A stretch of 19,882 nucleotides of DNA from an uncultured Eubacteriales bacterium (lineage in GTDB: Bacteria; Bacillota; Clostridia; Oscillospirales; Oscillospiraceae). Below are positions 1 to 6,604 of the stretch, one piece after another. Under the pieces are notes generated by a model, which saw only the letters and a list, made by a program, of their open reading frames with translations, had not been told where the DNA came from and ran no database searches. Location of the stretch: the NCBI GenBank assembly GCA_900320765.1, contig ONTN01000006.1, forward strand, positions 1-19,882. Reading direction: 5' to 3'. The position numbers were made by a program, and so were the translations under genes. Position 1 is the first letter of the stretch. Each line of letters starts with the position of its first letter.

Positions 1-190
1 ATTTCCATTTCCTCCAAAAAAATTTTTATTACACGCAAACGCGAATAACAAACTATGTATATCGCCGATTTGACGGCGGCATTTTGTGGCTCCTTCACGG
101 ATTTTTGCGAAAAGTCCACAATATATGCCGTTTTACGGCGGTTTTTCCGGGGTTTTCGTCCGTTTTTTCGGGTTATTCCCTCCGAAAAAT
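1..190 (-). other. Leader and probable ribosome binding site of a minus-strand gene off the left edge
   Basis: On the minus strand a GGAGG motif (plus 11-15) precedes ATG at plus 8-6 by only two bases. A better-spaced start could use the AT at the very edge if the next base is G. Together with the promoter at 198-226 this implies a minus-strand gene just outside the window with a leader of about 180 nt. The leader holds short GC hairpins (for example minus-strand CCG-TAAAA-CGG near 137-147 and CGCC/GGCG near 62-77), but I recognise no riboswitch or T-box. Apart from this and the promoter, positions 1-376 are AT-rich and hold no gene that I can see. Confidence 0.35.
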
Positions 191-197
191 CTCTTGT

Positions 198-226
198 ATT
201 TTAGCACAGGGGTTAAAAAATTACAA
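198..226 (-). promoter_or_regulatory. Sigma-A type promoter reading left
   Basis: The minus strand reads TTGTAA (plus 226-221), a 17-base spacer, then TAAAAT (plus 203-198). This is close to the TTGACA-17-TATAAT consensus. Transcription would start near 191 and run toward the left edge, away from all genes in this window. Confidence 0.55.
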
Positions 227-366
227 GCGTTTGCGCCGCTTTAAATCGAAAAATTAAAAATCTTGTCAGGGCTTACAAATATTTATTGAATGTGCTTTTT
301 AATTTTCGTCATTTTGTAATTTATGAATTTCTCATTGAGGGGTTTATTCAAATAATTCGTCTCTCT

Positions 367-402
367 AAAGAAAAACCGTCCCCCGCCGGCGGGCGGGGGA
401 CG
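367..402 (-). terminator. Rho-independent terminator of the flavoprotein operon
   Basis: There is a perfect 11-bp GC stem (377-387 with 392-402, loop GGCG). In minus-strand direction it is followed by GG then TTTTTCTTT. It lies about 240 bp past the stop codon of the last flavoprotein gene, with a repeat element between them. No other minus-strand gene ends nearby, so it probably closes that operon. Confidence 0.75.
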
Positions 403-460
403 AAATAAGGCCGTAGGCAAACGGCAAAACAAGTTCACAAGTGACCGAACGGTTTGAGTC

Positions 461-621
461 AAGGCCTTCCCCTTGAGGGGAAGGTGGCACGGCGAAGCCG
501 TGACGGATGAGGTGTAGGCGCGTATGCGCAGTAAAACGTTGCAATCAGCTCCACCGCCGCTGACGCGGCGGCCACCTCATCAGTCAGCTTCGCTGACAGC
601 TTCCCCTCGAGGGGAAGCCTT
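461..621. repeat. MITE-like interspersed element with long imperfect terminal inverted repeats
   Basis: The two ends are imperfect inverted copies of about 50 bp. The left end begins AAGGCCTTCCCCTTGAGGGG and runs on to GGATGAGGTG. The reverse complement of the right end begins AAGGCTTCCCCTCGAGGGG and runs on to TGATGAGGTGG. Each end carries two nested hairpins: TTCCCC/GGGGAA, and an arm with a GAAGC or GCTTCGC core. The middle (about 515-570) is unique sequence with GCGCGTATGCGC and CCGCCGCTGACGCGGCGG palindromes. There is no open reading frame for a transposase, so any mobility would be in trans. I associate similar ends with repeats in Faecalibacterium-like genomes, but this is from memory. 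The hairpins may also help end the flavoprotein transcript. Confidence 0.75.
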
Positions 622-642
622 TTTTCTTTCTCCGCTCAACCT

Positions 643-1833
643 TTATAAAATAGGAATCTTTATCCTGAGATCGCTCAGGGGGTAGGCGCTGCAGGCGTGG
701 AACCAGCCCATCTCCTTATCCATAAGCCTGCGCCCGTCCCCAAATGTGGGAACGAAGATGTCCCCGTCGAGGAGCTGGCTGCGGCAGAAGCCGCACTCCC
801 CGCCCCTGCAATGCGTATCTACCGGAACAGCCGCCCTCTCGAGGGCGACTGCGACTGGCTCGCCGCCAGAGGCCCTTATAACGTCCTCCCTCACGCCGCG
901 GATAACGGTTATATAGTAGCTCTTCTTTTCGTTGCCCTCCGGCCAACCCTCTAAGGCGGTCGGATCGGCGGGCTGGCTTATCACGTCGTGCCGGAAGCGG
1001 CGGCAGGTAACTCCCATCTCGTCCATTATGCCGGAAATAAGCTTATACATCGCAAGAGGGCCGCAGAACATATAGGTGGGGTCCTCGCCGGAGTATTTCT
1101 CCAAAAGCTCGCGGGTCACGAAGCCGCGCTCTCCCGTCCAATCGGGATCTCCGGAGAGGACGTGGACGACGCGCACGTTTTCAGAGGCCTTTTCCGCCTT
1201 CTCGAGCTCGTCCCTCAGCACGATATCGTCGGATTTTACCGAGCCGTAGATCACCGTGAGGCGAGCGTCCTTCATCTTTCCGAAGGCTATCTCCCTTGCC
1301 ATCGAGAGGAAGGGCGTTATCCCGCTCCCGCCCGCGATGGCAACGATGTTCTTTGAGTCTCTCATGGGCTCCCAGTAGAAGGTGCCGAAGGGCATATTGC
1401 CCCGAAGCCTCGTTCCGGGCTTTACGTTCTCAAAGAACCAGTCGGGAACGAGATACGGCCTGTTGCGCCTTATCGTGACCTCGATAAAGCCGTCCTCTCC
1501 CCTCGCCTCATAGGGCGCGGAGCTTATCGTATAGGGCCTCGTAAGCTCGCTCTCGCCTATCTTAAGGCGGAAATTCACGTACTGCCCGGCCTGGAACGGG
1601 GGGATATGCCCGTCCGCCGACTTGAGGCGGAATATCTTTGAGGTCGGAGAAGCTGGGCGCACGGAGTCTACGATAAATTCCATTCCCGCGGGGTGGAGCT
1701 TATCCGCGAGGTCGCGGATCGGATCTCTACCGTCCGGCGCGGCGGAGGCGTTCTCAATTGAGGCCTTGCGGAGAGCCGTCACTCTCGAGGCGCCGCCAAC
1801 GTCCTTAAGAAAGCCCTTGACCTTTATGCTCAT
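643..1833 (-). CDS. Ferredoxin-NADP reductase-like flavoprotein with C-terminal [2Fe-2S] domain
   Basis: This 396-residue cytoplasmic oxidoreductase most likely passes electrons between NAD(P)H, FAD and a [2Fe-2S] cluster. Residues about 50-155 form the FAD-binding barrel, with RPYTIS at 99-104. Residues about 160-285 form the NAD(P) domain, with GGSGITP at 168-174 and CGP at 257-259. Residues about 305-396 form a plant-type ferredoxin domain with C342-x4-C347-x2-C350-x30-C381, all four ligands present. The first 45 residues are an extra segment I cannot assign. Its ATG overlaps the stop of the upstream flavoprotein gene by four bases (ATGA), and a GGAGG sits seven bases before it, so the two are translationally coupled. 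The context suggests it is the electron supplier or acceptor for the two flavoenzymes upstream. The natural partner is unknown, and relatives include phenol hydroxylase- and CDP-6-deoxyglucose reductase-type proteins. Confidence 0.88.
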   Translation of the reverse strand: MSIKVKGFLKDVGGASRVTALRKASIENASAAPDGRDPIRDLADKLHPAGMEFIVDSVRPASPTSKIFRLKSADGHIPPFQAGQYVNFRLKIGESELTRPYTISSAPYEARGEDGFIEVTIRRNRPYLVPDWFFENVKPGTRLRGNMPFGTFYWEPMRDSKNIVAIAGGSGITPFLSMAREIAFGKMKDARLTVIYGSVKSDDIVLRDELEKAEKASENVRVVHVLSGDPDWTGERGFVTRELLEKYSGEDPTYMFCGPLAMYKLISGIMDEMGVTCRRFRHDVISQPADPTALEGWPEGNEKKSYYITVIRGVREDVIRASGGEPVAVALERAAVPVDTHCRGGECGFCRSQLLDGDIFVPTFGDGRRLMDKEMGWFHACSAYPLSDLRIKIPIL

Positions 1834-3380
1834 TTTGCCGCCTCCTTCTCTTTTCTTTCCTTATTCTCCCGTATCGCCTTGGCGGCCGCCCTGCCGTTCG
1901 TTATCTGCGGGCCCATGCCGTCGCCGCTCATACCGTGAGCTCCGGCAAACTCGAGCCCCTCGATGAATTTGTCATCCTCCTTCATCTGGAGCCTTGCGAC
2001 CGCGTGGTCGGAAAGGGAGTGGCTGTAGCCGTAGATGCTGCCCTTCCACGCGCCGACGTAATGCGCAACCGTCATCGGGGTCTCGACCTCGATCTCGACG
2101 ATCCTGTCGCGGAAATCGGGAACGCCGGTATGGCGCAGATACTTCTCTATCATCTCGTTCGCGAGGCGGCGCTTGAGGTCGAAATAGCTCTCCTCTGTGA
2201 CCTCAGCGAATGGGTCGTTCAGCGGCAGCGCCGTTATCGAAAGCTGGGTGTACCCCTCGGGTACGCAGTTCGGGTTCGCGTAGTTTAGGCATATCGTGGT
2301 GATATAGTTATAGGGTTCAGTCAGGTTCTTGTAGTTTTCCCAGATCTCGTTTGTGTCCATCGTATCGCCGGAGAAGGTGGAATAATTCGTTATCCCCAGC
2401 TCCTCGGGTCTCCCCTCGAGCACCATTATTATGCTGACGGGGCATACCGAAAGGGCGCGGCCGTTCACCATTTTGAGAGCGCCCTCGGGCACCTCGGAGG
2501 CGGGCTCGATCATCCTCGTGTACACCTTGTTCGGATAGGCGGCGGAGACAACGTAATCGCAGCTTATCTCGTCGCCCCGCGCGGTGCGGACGCCGACGGC
2601 CTTCCCGTTTTTAACGAGTATCTTCGTTACCTCCTGCCTCAGCTCGAACTGAGCCCCGTTCTCCTCGACCTTCGCCTGCATCTTCATACTCATTTCGTGC
2701 GAATAGCCGCGGCAGACGTAGCTTCCCGTGAAGTAGTCCGCCATAAGGAATGCGTATATCGTAAATGGCAGGTCGTCCATCCTGTTGCCGACGTATATCC
2801 AGTACGGCGTCAGCATCTCGACCGCCTTTTTAGGCAGATCGAAGGTATTTATGACCTCGGTCGCGCTGTAGCCCACGGTCTTGACAAAATCCGGGTGCTT
2901 TAAGAGCATCTGCACCTTCGACATCGGGGTGACGGAGAGTATGTTCATGCTGTCGTACACCCGCCTGCACAGGAGCATCAGCTCGTGCACCTTCTCATAA
3001 GTACCGGGCACCTTCGCGTCTATCTCGCGGGCAACGGTCTCATAGCCCTCGTGGAGGGTCGCGTCAATGCCGGAGTTCGGCAGGACGACGCGGTAGCACT
3101 CGGGAACGTGGAGCCAGTCGATATCGACGCCCATATCGTCGAAGAACTTTCCCACCTTGAGCCTGTTGTCCTTCGTGCCTATGCTCATCATCTCGTGGAG
3201 AGTGGCCTCTATCTCGAACCCGTTTCTCACGAAGTCCGTCGCAAGGCCGCCGGGCAGGTTGTGCTTTTCAAGGATGAGTATATCCTTTATCCCCCACGCC
3301 TGAAGCTGAAGAGCGCAGGCCATTCCCGCAAGACCGCCGCCGATAATTACGACCTCGTAGTGGTCTTTGTAGAATTTCAT
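1830..3380 (-). CDS. FAD-dependent oxidoreductase, phytoene desaturase/isomerase fold
   Basis: This 516-residue flavoprotein has an N-terminal Rossmann motif, GGGLAG at 14-19, with the ribose-binding Glu at 38 (ILILEKH) and GG at 44-45. Its C-terminal FAD-closing segment reads GLEFAGAHGMSGDG, as in the CrtI/carotenoid isomerase group. There is no signal peptide, and the last 15 residues are Lys/Glu-rich. The family performs dehydrogenation, saturation or cis-trans isomerisation of long conjugated lipids. No other carotenoid genes are visible, so a fatty-acyl substrate is a better guess than phytoene. It lies 74 bp downstream of the PAI-like gene, with a terminator hairpin between, and overlaps the downstream reductase gene by four bases. 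Fold and cofactor are clear; the reaction is inferred only. Confidence 0.85.
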   Translation of the reverse strand: MKFYKDHYEVVIIGGGLAGMACALQLQAWGIKDILILEKHNLPGGLATDFVRNGFEIEATLHEMMSIGTKDNRLKVGKFFDDMGVDIDWLHVPECYRVVLPNSGIDATLHEGYETVAREIDAKVPGTYEKVHELMLLCRRVYDSMNILSVTPMSKVQMLLKHPDFVKTVGYSATEVINTFDLPKKAVEMLTPYWIYVGNRMDDLPFTIYAFLMADYFTGSYVCRGYSHEMSMKMQAKVEENGAQFELRQEVTKILVKNGKAVGVRTARGDEISCDYVVSAAYPNKVYTRMIEPASEVPEGALKMVNGRALSVCPVSIIMVLEGRPEELGITNYSTFSGDTMDTNEIWENYKNLTEPYNYITTICLNYANPNCVPEGYTQLSITALPLNDPFAEVTEESYFDLKRRLANEMIEKYLRHTGVPDFRDRIVEIEVETPMTVAHYVGAWKGSIYGYSHSLSDHAVARLQMKEDDKFIEGLEFAGAHGMSGDGMGPQITNGRAAAKAIRENKERKEKEAAK

Positions 3381-3410
3381 CGTTTCACGCCTTTCGTTGT
3401 TTTTTCTAAG

Positions 3411-3441
3411 AAAAAACGCGGGCGGGGCTGCGCCCCGCCCG
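3411..3441 (-). terminator. Terminator-like hairpin inside the flavoprotein operon
   Basis: A 10-bp perfect GC stem (3419-3428 with 3432-3441, 3-base loop) is followed in minus direction by CG and TTTTTT. It lies in the 74-bp gap between the PAI-like gene and the second flavoprotein gene, 14 bases past the stop codon at 3455. I see no clear new promoter between it and the next start at 3380, so it probably lowers rather than abolishes downstream expression. Confidence 0.7.
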
Positions 3442-3454
3442 GTCGCGAATATTA

Positions 3455-4843
3455 TTAGAAGAATCTCTCGACGAGCTCGCGGCTGTACTCTGCCGTCTCG
3501 TCCATATCGCCGAAGCTCATTATCTCTCCGGCATAGTAGGTGTCGTACTTGCCCTGCATCGCCTCGACCTTATCGTACCAGCCTGCTGCGTAGTCCTCGG
3601 AGAAGACATGCGGGAAGTAATACACGCTCCACTCGTTTACTACGTTTGAGGCGGGGTTCTTCATCGTCTTGAGGTCGTCGAGCACCATTCTCTTGCAGTC
3701 CTCGTAGGGGACCTCCTTGGACTTTCTGTGCTTTCTCAGCGCGTAGGTCGTGATAACCTGGTCCACGCTGTCCTTCCAGCGGCGGTAATACACCATAAGG
3801 TGGCCGAGGCGGGAGGGGACCATATTGTCGAAGACGTAATAGCTTATCTCCGGGTGATCCTCCGGCTTTGTCTCAACGGCGAGAACGTCGTAGCGCTCGT
3901 AGTCTATCTTCGAGAAGAGCTCACGCTCGTCGTCGCGGGTGTCGAAGTAATCGACCATACCGACCTGTCCGTCCGCTCGCTTGTTCGGTATATAGAGCGG
4001 GGCGGTTACGATTATCTTGTCGTACTCCTCCTCTTTTCCGTTCACGGTAACGTACACCTTTCCGTCGCGGCGCTCGACCTTGTCGATTTTGCTGTTCAGT
4101 CTGGCGGGGTTCTTCAGGTGTGCGTTAAGCTGCTCCCAGATGTACTGGGTGCCCTCCTTCCACGTCCAGAGGTTGACCTTAACGAAGTTCATCGTAGTCT
4201 GGAAGTCGAGATACTTGAGGACATAGCCCGCGGGTATCTCGTCAAAGTATCCGTATCCGAAGGAGGTATAGGGCCCTATCCAGATATCCTGGATGAGCTC
4301 GATGCCGTTCAGCTTGCAGAATTCGGAGAAGGGCAGAGCGAGATCCTTAAGGTTGGGGTTCTCGCCGGAAACCGGCTCGCGCTTTGCGTTCTGCTGGGAG
4401 AAGCCGTCGTACCTTCCCTCTGCAACGCCGCGGTGGCCGTTTACATCGTAGCCCTTGTACTTCGTCTCCAGAAGCTCGCCGAATTTCTTGAGCTGCTTCT
4501 TCATTCTGAGAAGGCGGGGGATCTTGAGAATGTTCTTCTTCGGCTCGAATGGCTCTATGACCTTGCCCTCGCCGTTTTTATAGTTGCGGTTGAGCTTAGG
4601 GCCGTCGTGAGTGATTCCGCAGAACTCCTCAACGTCGTGAACGGCGTAGTACGAGGGAACGCCCATAATTGCGCCCATCTCATAGCGCCTGCCGTTGTAA
4701 TGCGGCGACCAGCACTTGCCGCCGACTCTGTCGAGCCTTTCAAGTATCGTGTAGTTCTCATAGCCCTTCTGCTCGAGATACATTCCCGCGGAAAGACCGG
4801 CGGGGCCGCCGCCTACGATGCAGATCCTTATATTTTTATCCAT
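3455..4843 (-). CDS. Polyunsaturated fatty acid double-bond isomerase (linoleate isomerase, PAI-like flavoprotein)
   Basis: This 462-residue FAD enzyme has GGGPAG at 11-16, the ribose-binding Glu at 35 and GGK at 41-43. I recognise it, from memory, as a homologue of Cutibacterium acnes PAI, which converts linoleic acid to 10E,12Z conjugated linoleic acid by hydride transfer to and from FAD. Shared stretches include HYNGRRYEMGAIMGVPSY, FGYGYFDEIPAGYVLKYLDF, GHLMVYYRRW, YYFPHV and YAGEIMSFG near the C-terminus. It is somewhat longer than PAI (about 425 residues), mainly through an insertion around residues 120-150 after NGHR. The protein is soluble, with no signal peptide. It is the first gene of the minus operon, with its own -10 and GGAGG six bases before the ATG. 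Family assignment is strong; substrate (free acid, CoA or ACP ester) and double-bond position are not determined by the sequence. Confidence 0.87.
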   Translation of the reverse strand: MDKNIRICIVGGGPAGLSAGMYLEQKGYENYTILERLDRVGGKCWSPHYNGRRYEMGAIMGVPSYYAVHDVEEFCGITHDGPKLNRNYKNGEGKVIEPFEPKKNILKIPRLLRMKKQLKKFGELLETKYKGYDVNGHRGVAEGRYDGFSQQNAKREPVSGENPNLKDLALPFSEFCKLNGIELIQDIWIGPYTSFGYGYFDEIPAGYVLKYLDFQTTMNFVKVNLWTWKEGTQYIWEQLNAHLKNPARLNSKIDKVERRDGKVYVTVNGKEEEYDKIIVTAPLYIPNKRADGQVGMVDYFDTRDDERELFSKIDYERYDVLAVETKPEDHPEISYYVFDNMVPSRLGHLMVYYRRWKDSVDQVITTYALRKHRKSKEVPYEDCKRMVLDDLKTMKNPASNVVNEWSVYYFPHVFSEDYAAGWYDKVEAMQGKYDTYYAGEIMSFGDMDETAEYSRELVERFF

Positions 4844-4849
4844 TTCGTA

Positions 4850-4893
4850 CCTCCAGAAAACATAGTTGTTGTTTTAGCTTAGTATGGATTATA
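4850..4893 (-). promoter_or_regulatory. Promoter and ribosome binding site of the flavoprotein operon
   Basis: The minus strand has a perfect TATAAT (plus 4893-4888); the -35 is not clear. Transcription would start near 4881. A CTGGAGG motif (plus 4856-4850) lies six bases before the ATG at 4843. The AT-rich stretch 4895-4975 lies between this promoter and the divergent one for the acyl ligase operon. About 95 bp separate the two -10 boxes, so a single regulator could control both operons. Confidence 0.6.
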
Positions 4894-4986
4894 CATCATC
4901 CGCAAGAAAAATGCACTACTTAATTTGAAATTTTTTTGAATTATTTGTGTAAATTGTAAAAAACTCTGTTAATTTCAGCGGAGAAA

Positions 4987-5008
4987 TGATATACTGAGGC
5001 AGAAGGAG
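4987..5008 (+). promoter_or_regulatory. Extended -10 promoter and RBS of the acyl ligase/ACP/thioesterase operon
   Basis: TGATATACT (4987-4995) is an extended -10 element with no convincing -35. Transcription should start near 5002, just before AAGGAG (5003-5008), which sits seven bases before the ATG at 5016. The leader is therefore very short. Confidence 0.6.
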
Positions 5009-5015
5009 TGATGCT

Positions 5016-6359
5016 ATGAGATTTTCAAGTCTCTTCCAAATGCTCTCGTTCCGCGCTTCAGAGCACGGAAGCCGTACCGCCCTTTTCTACGAGGCGGGCG
5101 GCGAAAAAGTCCGCCTTTCGTATTTTGAGCTTTTTGACCTCGTTCAGCGAAGGGCGAACGATCTTCGCGCCTCGGGCAAGACCTCGATAGGCATACTTAC
5201 AGACGGGAGCCTCGACTGCGTGATAACGATAATGGCCTCGATAGTCTCCGGCCTTCAAACCGTGCTGCTCGACGAAAACACGCCCGACGCCCTTCTGAAG
5301 GGTTACATAGCATATACCGATATCGACTTCCTCTGGTCCTCCGACTCAGAGCTTACACGGGAGTTTTCGCCTTACCTGACCGGCGGGGTCAAAAGCGGCG
5401 TCGGCAGGGTGCTCTTCTTCACCTCCGGCACCACGAGCCGCTCTAAGGCCGTCGTGCTTACTGACGAGAGCCTTATGAGCTCGGCTTATAACGGCGGCTC
5501 TCTTCTTCCGCTTGAGGAGGACGACGTTCTTTTGTGTCAGCTTCCCCTAAACCACGTTTTCGGCTTCGTCTGCGGCCTTCTCTGGGGTCTGAGTTGCGGG
5601 GCGGCCGTCGCCCTCGGGCGTGGCGCCCGGCATTATATCGACGACTGCGCCTTTTTCGCGCCTACGGCGATATCCCTCGTGCCGCTGCTGCTCGGCTTTC
5701 TTTTAAAGCACAACTCTCTCAACGAGGAGCTTCGCCTCGTCCTTATCGGGGCGGGTGACTGTCCTCCCCGCCTAATATCCGCCTGCGCCTCGATGGGGCT
5801 TCGCGTCTCCTTTGGGTACGGGCTCACGGAGACGAGCTCCGGCGTCGCCCTCAGTCTCGGCGCCGACCCTTACGCGATGACGGTCTGCCCGGACGACGAG
5901 GTGATAATCGCCGAGGACGGCGAGATACTGATCTCTGCCCCGACCTGCGTGATGGAGGGTTATTACAAGATGCCGGACGCCACGAGGGAGGTCCTCTCCG
6001 GCGGTATACTCCGCACGGGCGATCTCGGCTTTATCGACGGGGACGGGCTTCTCCACGTTACCGGCAGAAAGAAGGAGATCCTCGTTCTCTCCGACGGGAC
6101 GAAGATTTTTCTGCCCGAGTACGAGGGCGAGCTTGCCGCCGTCCTGCCCGGCCGCGACTTTGCCGTCGCCGAAAAAGGCGGGGCCCCGTACCTTGTGATA
6201 AAGGGCGGAGCCTCCGACAGGGCTGCCATTCTCAGTTCCGTCCGCCCGGTTATGGAGCTCAGGCCGAGAGGCCAGCAGATAAGGGACATTATTTTCACTC
6301 CGCACCCCCTGCCGAGAACGGCGACGGGGAAAATAAAAAGATGGGAGCTTCAATTATGA
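5016..6359 (+). CDS. AMP-forming acyl ligase (acyl-CoA or acyl-ACP synthetase family)
   Basis: This 447-residue ANL-superfamily adenylate-forming enzyme activates a carboxylic acid as acyl-AMP and transfers it to a thiol. The phosphate-binding motif FFTSGTTSRSKAV lies at about 134-146, the A5-type motif GYGLTETS in the middle, TGDLGF and VTGRKKEI in the hinge region, and the catalytic lysine in TATGKIKR is K439. All core motifs are present although the protein is shorter than a typical acyl-CoA synthetase (500 or more), the N-terminal part being trimmed. The ATG has AAGGAG at good spacing. Its stop overlaps the start of an ACP gene by four bases, which points to the ACP phosphopantetheine as acyl acceptor rather than CoA. 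A fatty acid substrate is inferred from the thioesterase and the PAI-like enzyme; an aryl or amino acid cannot be excluded. Confidence 0.88.
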   Translation: MRFSSLFQMLSFRASEHGSRTALFYEAGGEKVRLSYFELFDLVQRRANDLRASGKTSIGILTDGSLDCVITIMASIVSGLQTVLLDENTPDALLKGYIAYTDIDFLWSSDSELTREFSPYLTGGVKSGVGRVLFFTSGTTSRSKAVVLTDESLMSSAYNGGSLLPLEEDDVLLCQLPLNHVFGFVCGLLWGLSCGAAVALGRGARHYIDDCAFFAPTAISLVPLLLGFLLKHNSLNEELRLVLIGAGDCPPRLISACASMGLRVSFGYGLTETSSGVALSLGADPYAMTVCPDDEVIIAEDGEILISAPTCVMEGYYKMPDATREVLSGGILRTGDLGFIDGDGLLHVTGRKKEILVLSDGTKIFLPEYEGELAAVLPGRDFAVAEKGGAPYLVIKGGASDRAAILSSVRPVMELRPRGQQIRDIIFTPHPLPRTATGKIKRWELQL

Positions 6360-6604
6360 CAAGACAGGAGATCCTTTCCTCGACGAAAGAGGTCATTTAC
6401 GAGTGTGTTCCCGAGCTCGAGGGAACCGAGCTTACCGAGGACACGGTCATAAACACCGACGCGGCGATAGATTCGATGGGCTTTACCCTTGTCATCTGCC
6501 GCCTTGAGGCGAATTTCAATATCCGCATACCGAACCGCCAGTGGCAGCGTCTATCCACCCTCGGCGACGTGGTGGACGCGATAGAAAAGCGGATAGAGAA
6601 ATGA
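6356..6604 (+). CDS. Dedicated acyl carrier protein
   Basis: This is an acidic 82-residue carrier protein. The phosphopantetheine attachment site is the Ser at residue 40 in DSMGF, matching the DSL/DSM motif of acyl and peptidyl carriers. The helical pattern and length fit a stand-alone ACP. An in-frame ATG five codons earlier (6341) exists, but 6356 is preferred: it gives a four-base ATGA overlap with the ligase stop, and GGGAG lies eight bases upstream. The next gene overlaps in the same way at 6601. It is not beside fab genes, so it is probably a special-purpose ACP loaded by the ligase just upstream and not the housekeeping fatty acid synthesis ACP. It needs a phosphopantetheinyl transferase encoded elsewhere. 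Confidence 0.92.
   Translation: MTRQEILSSTKEVIYECVPELEGTELTEDTVINTDAAIDSMGFTLVICRLEANFNIRIPNRQWQRLSTLGDVVDAIEKRIEK

Noticed and set aside
1830..3380. A carotenoid biosynthesis assignment for the phytoene-desaturase-like proteins
   Set aside because: No phytoene synthase or other isoprenoid genes are near, while a PAI-like enzyme and acyl-ACP genes are. The fold is shared by many lipid-acting flavoenzymes.
3728..4882. A 384-codon open frame on the plus strand opposite the PAI-like gene
   Set aside because: It is antisense to a clear FAD enzyme, has Val/Leu-rich low-information sequence with no recognisable family, and lacks an RBS. It is a by-product of GC-rich codons.
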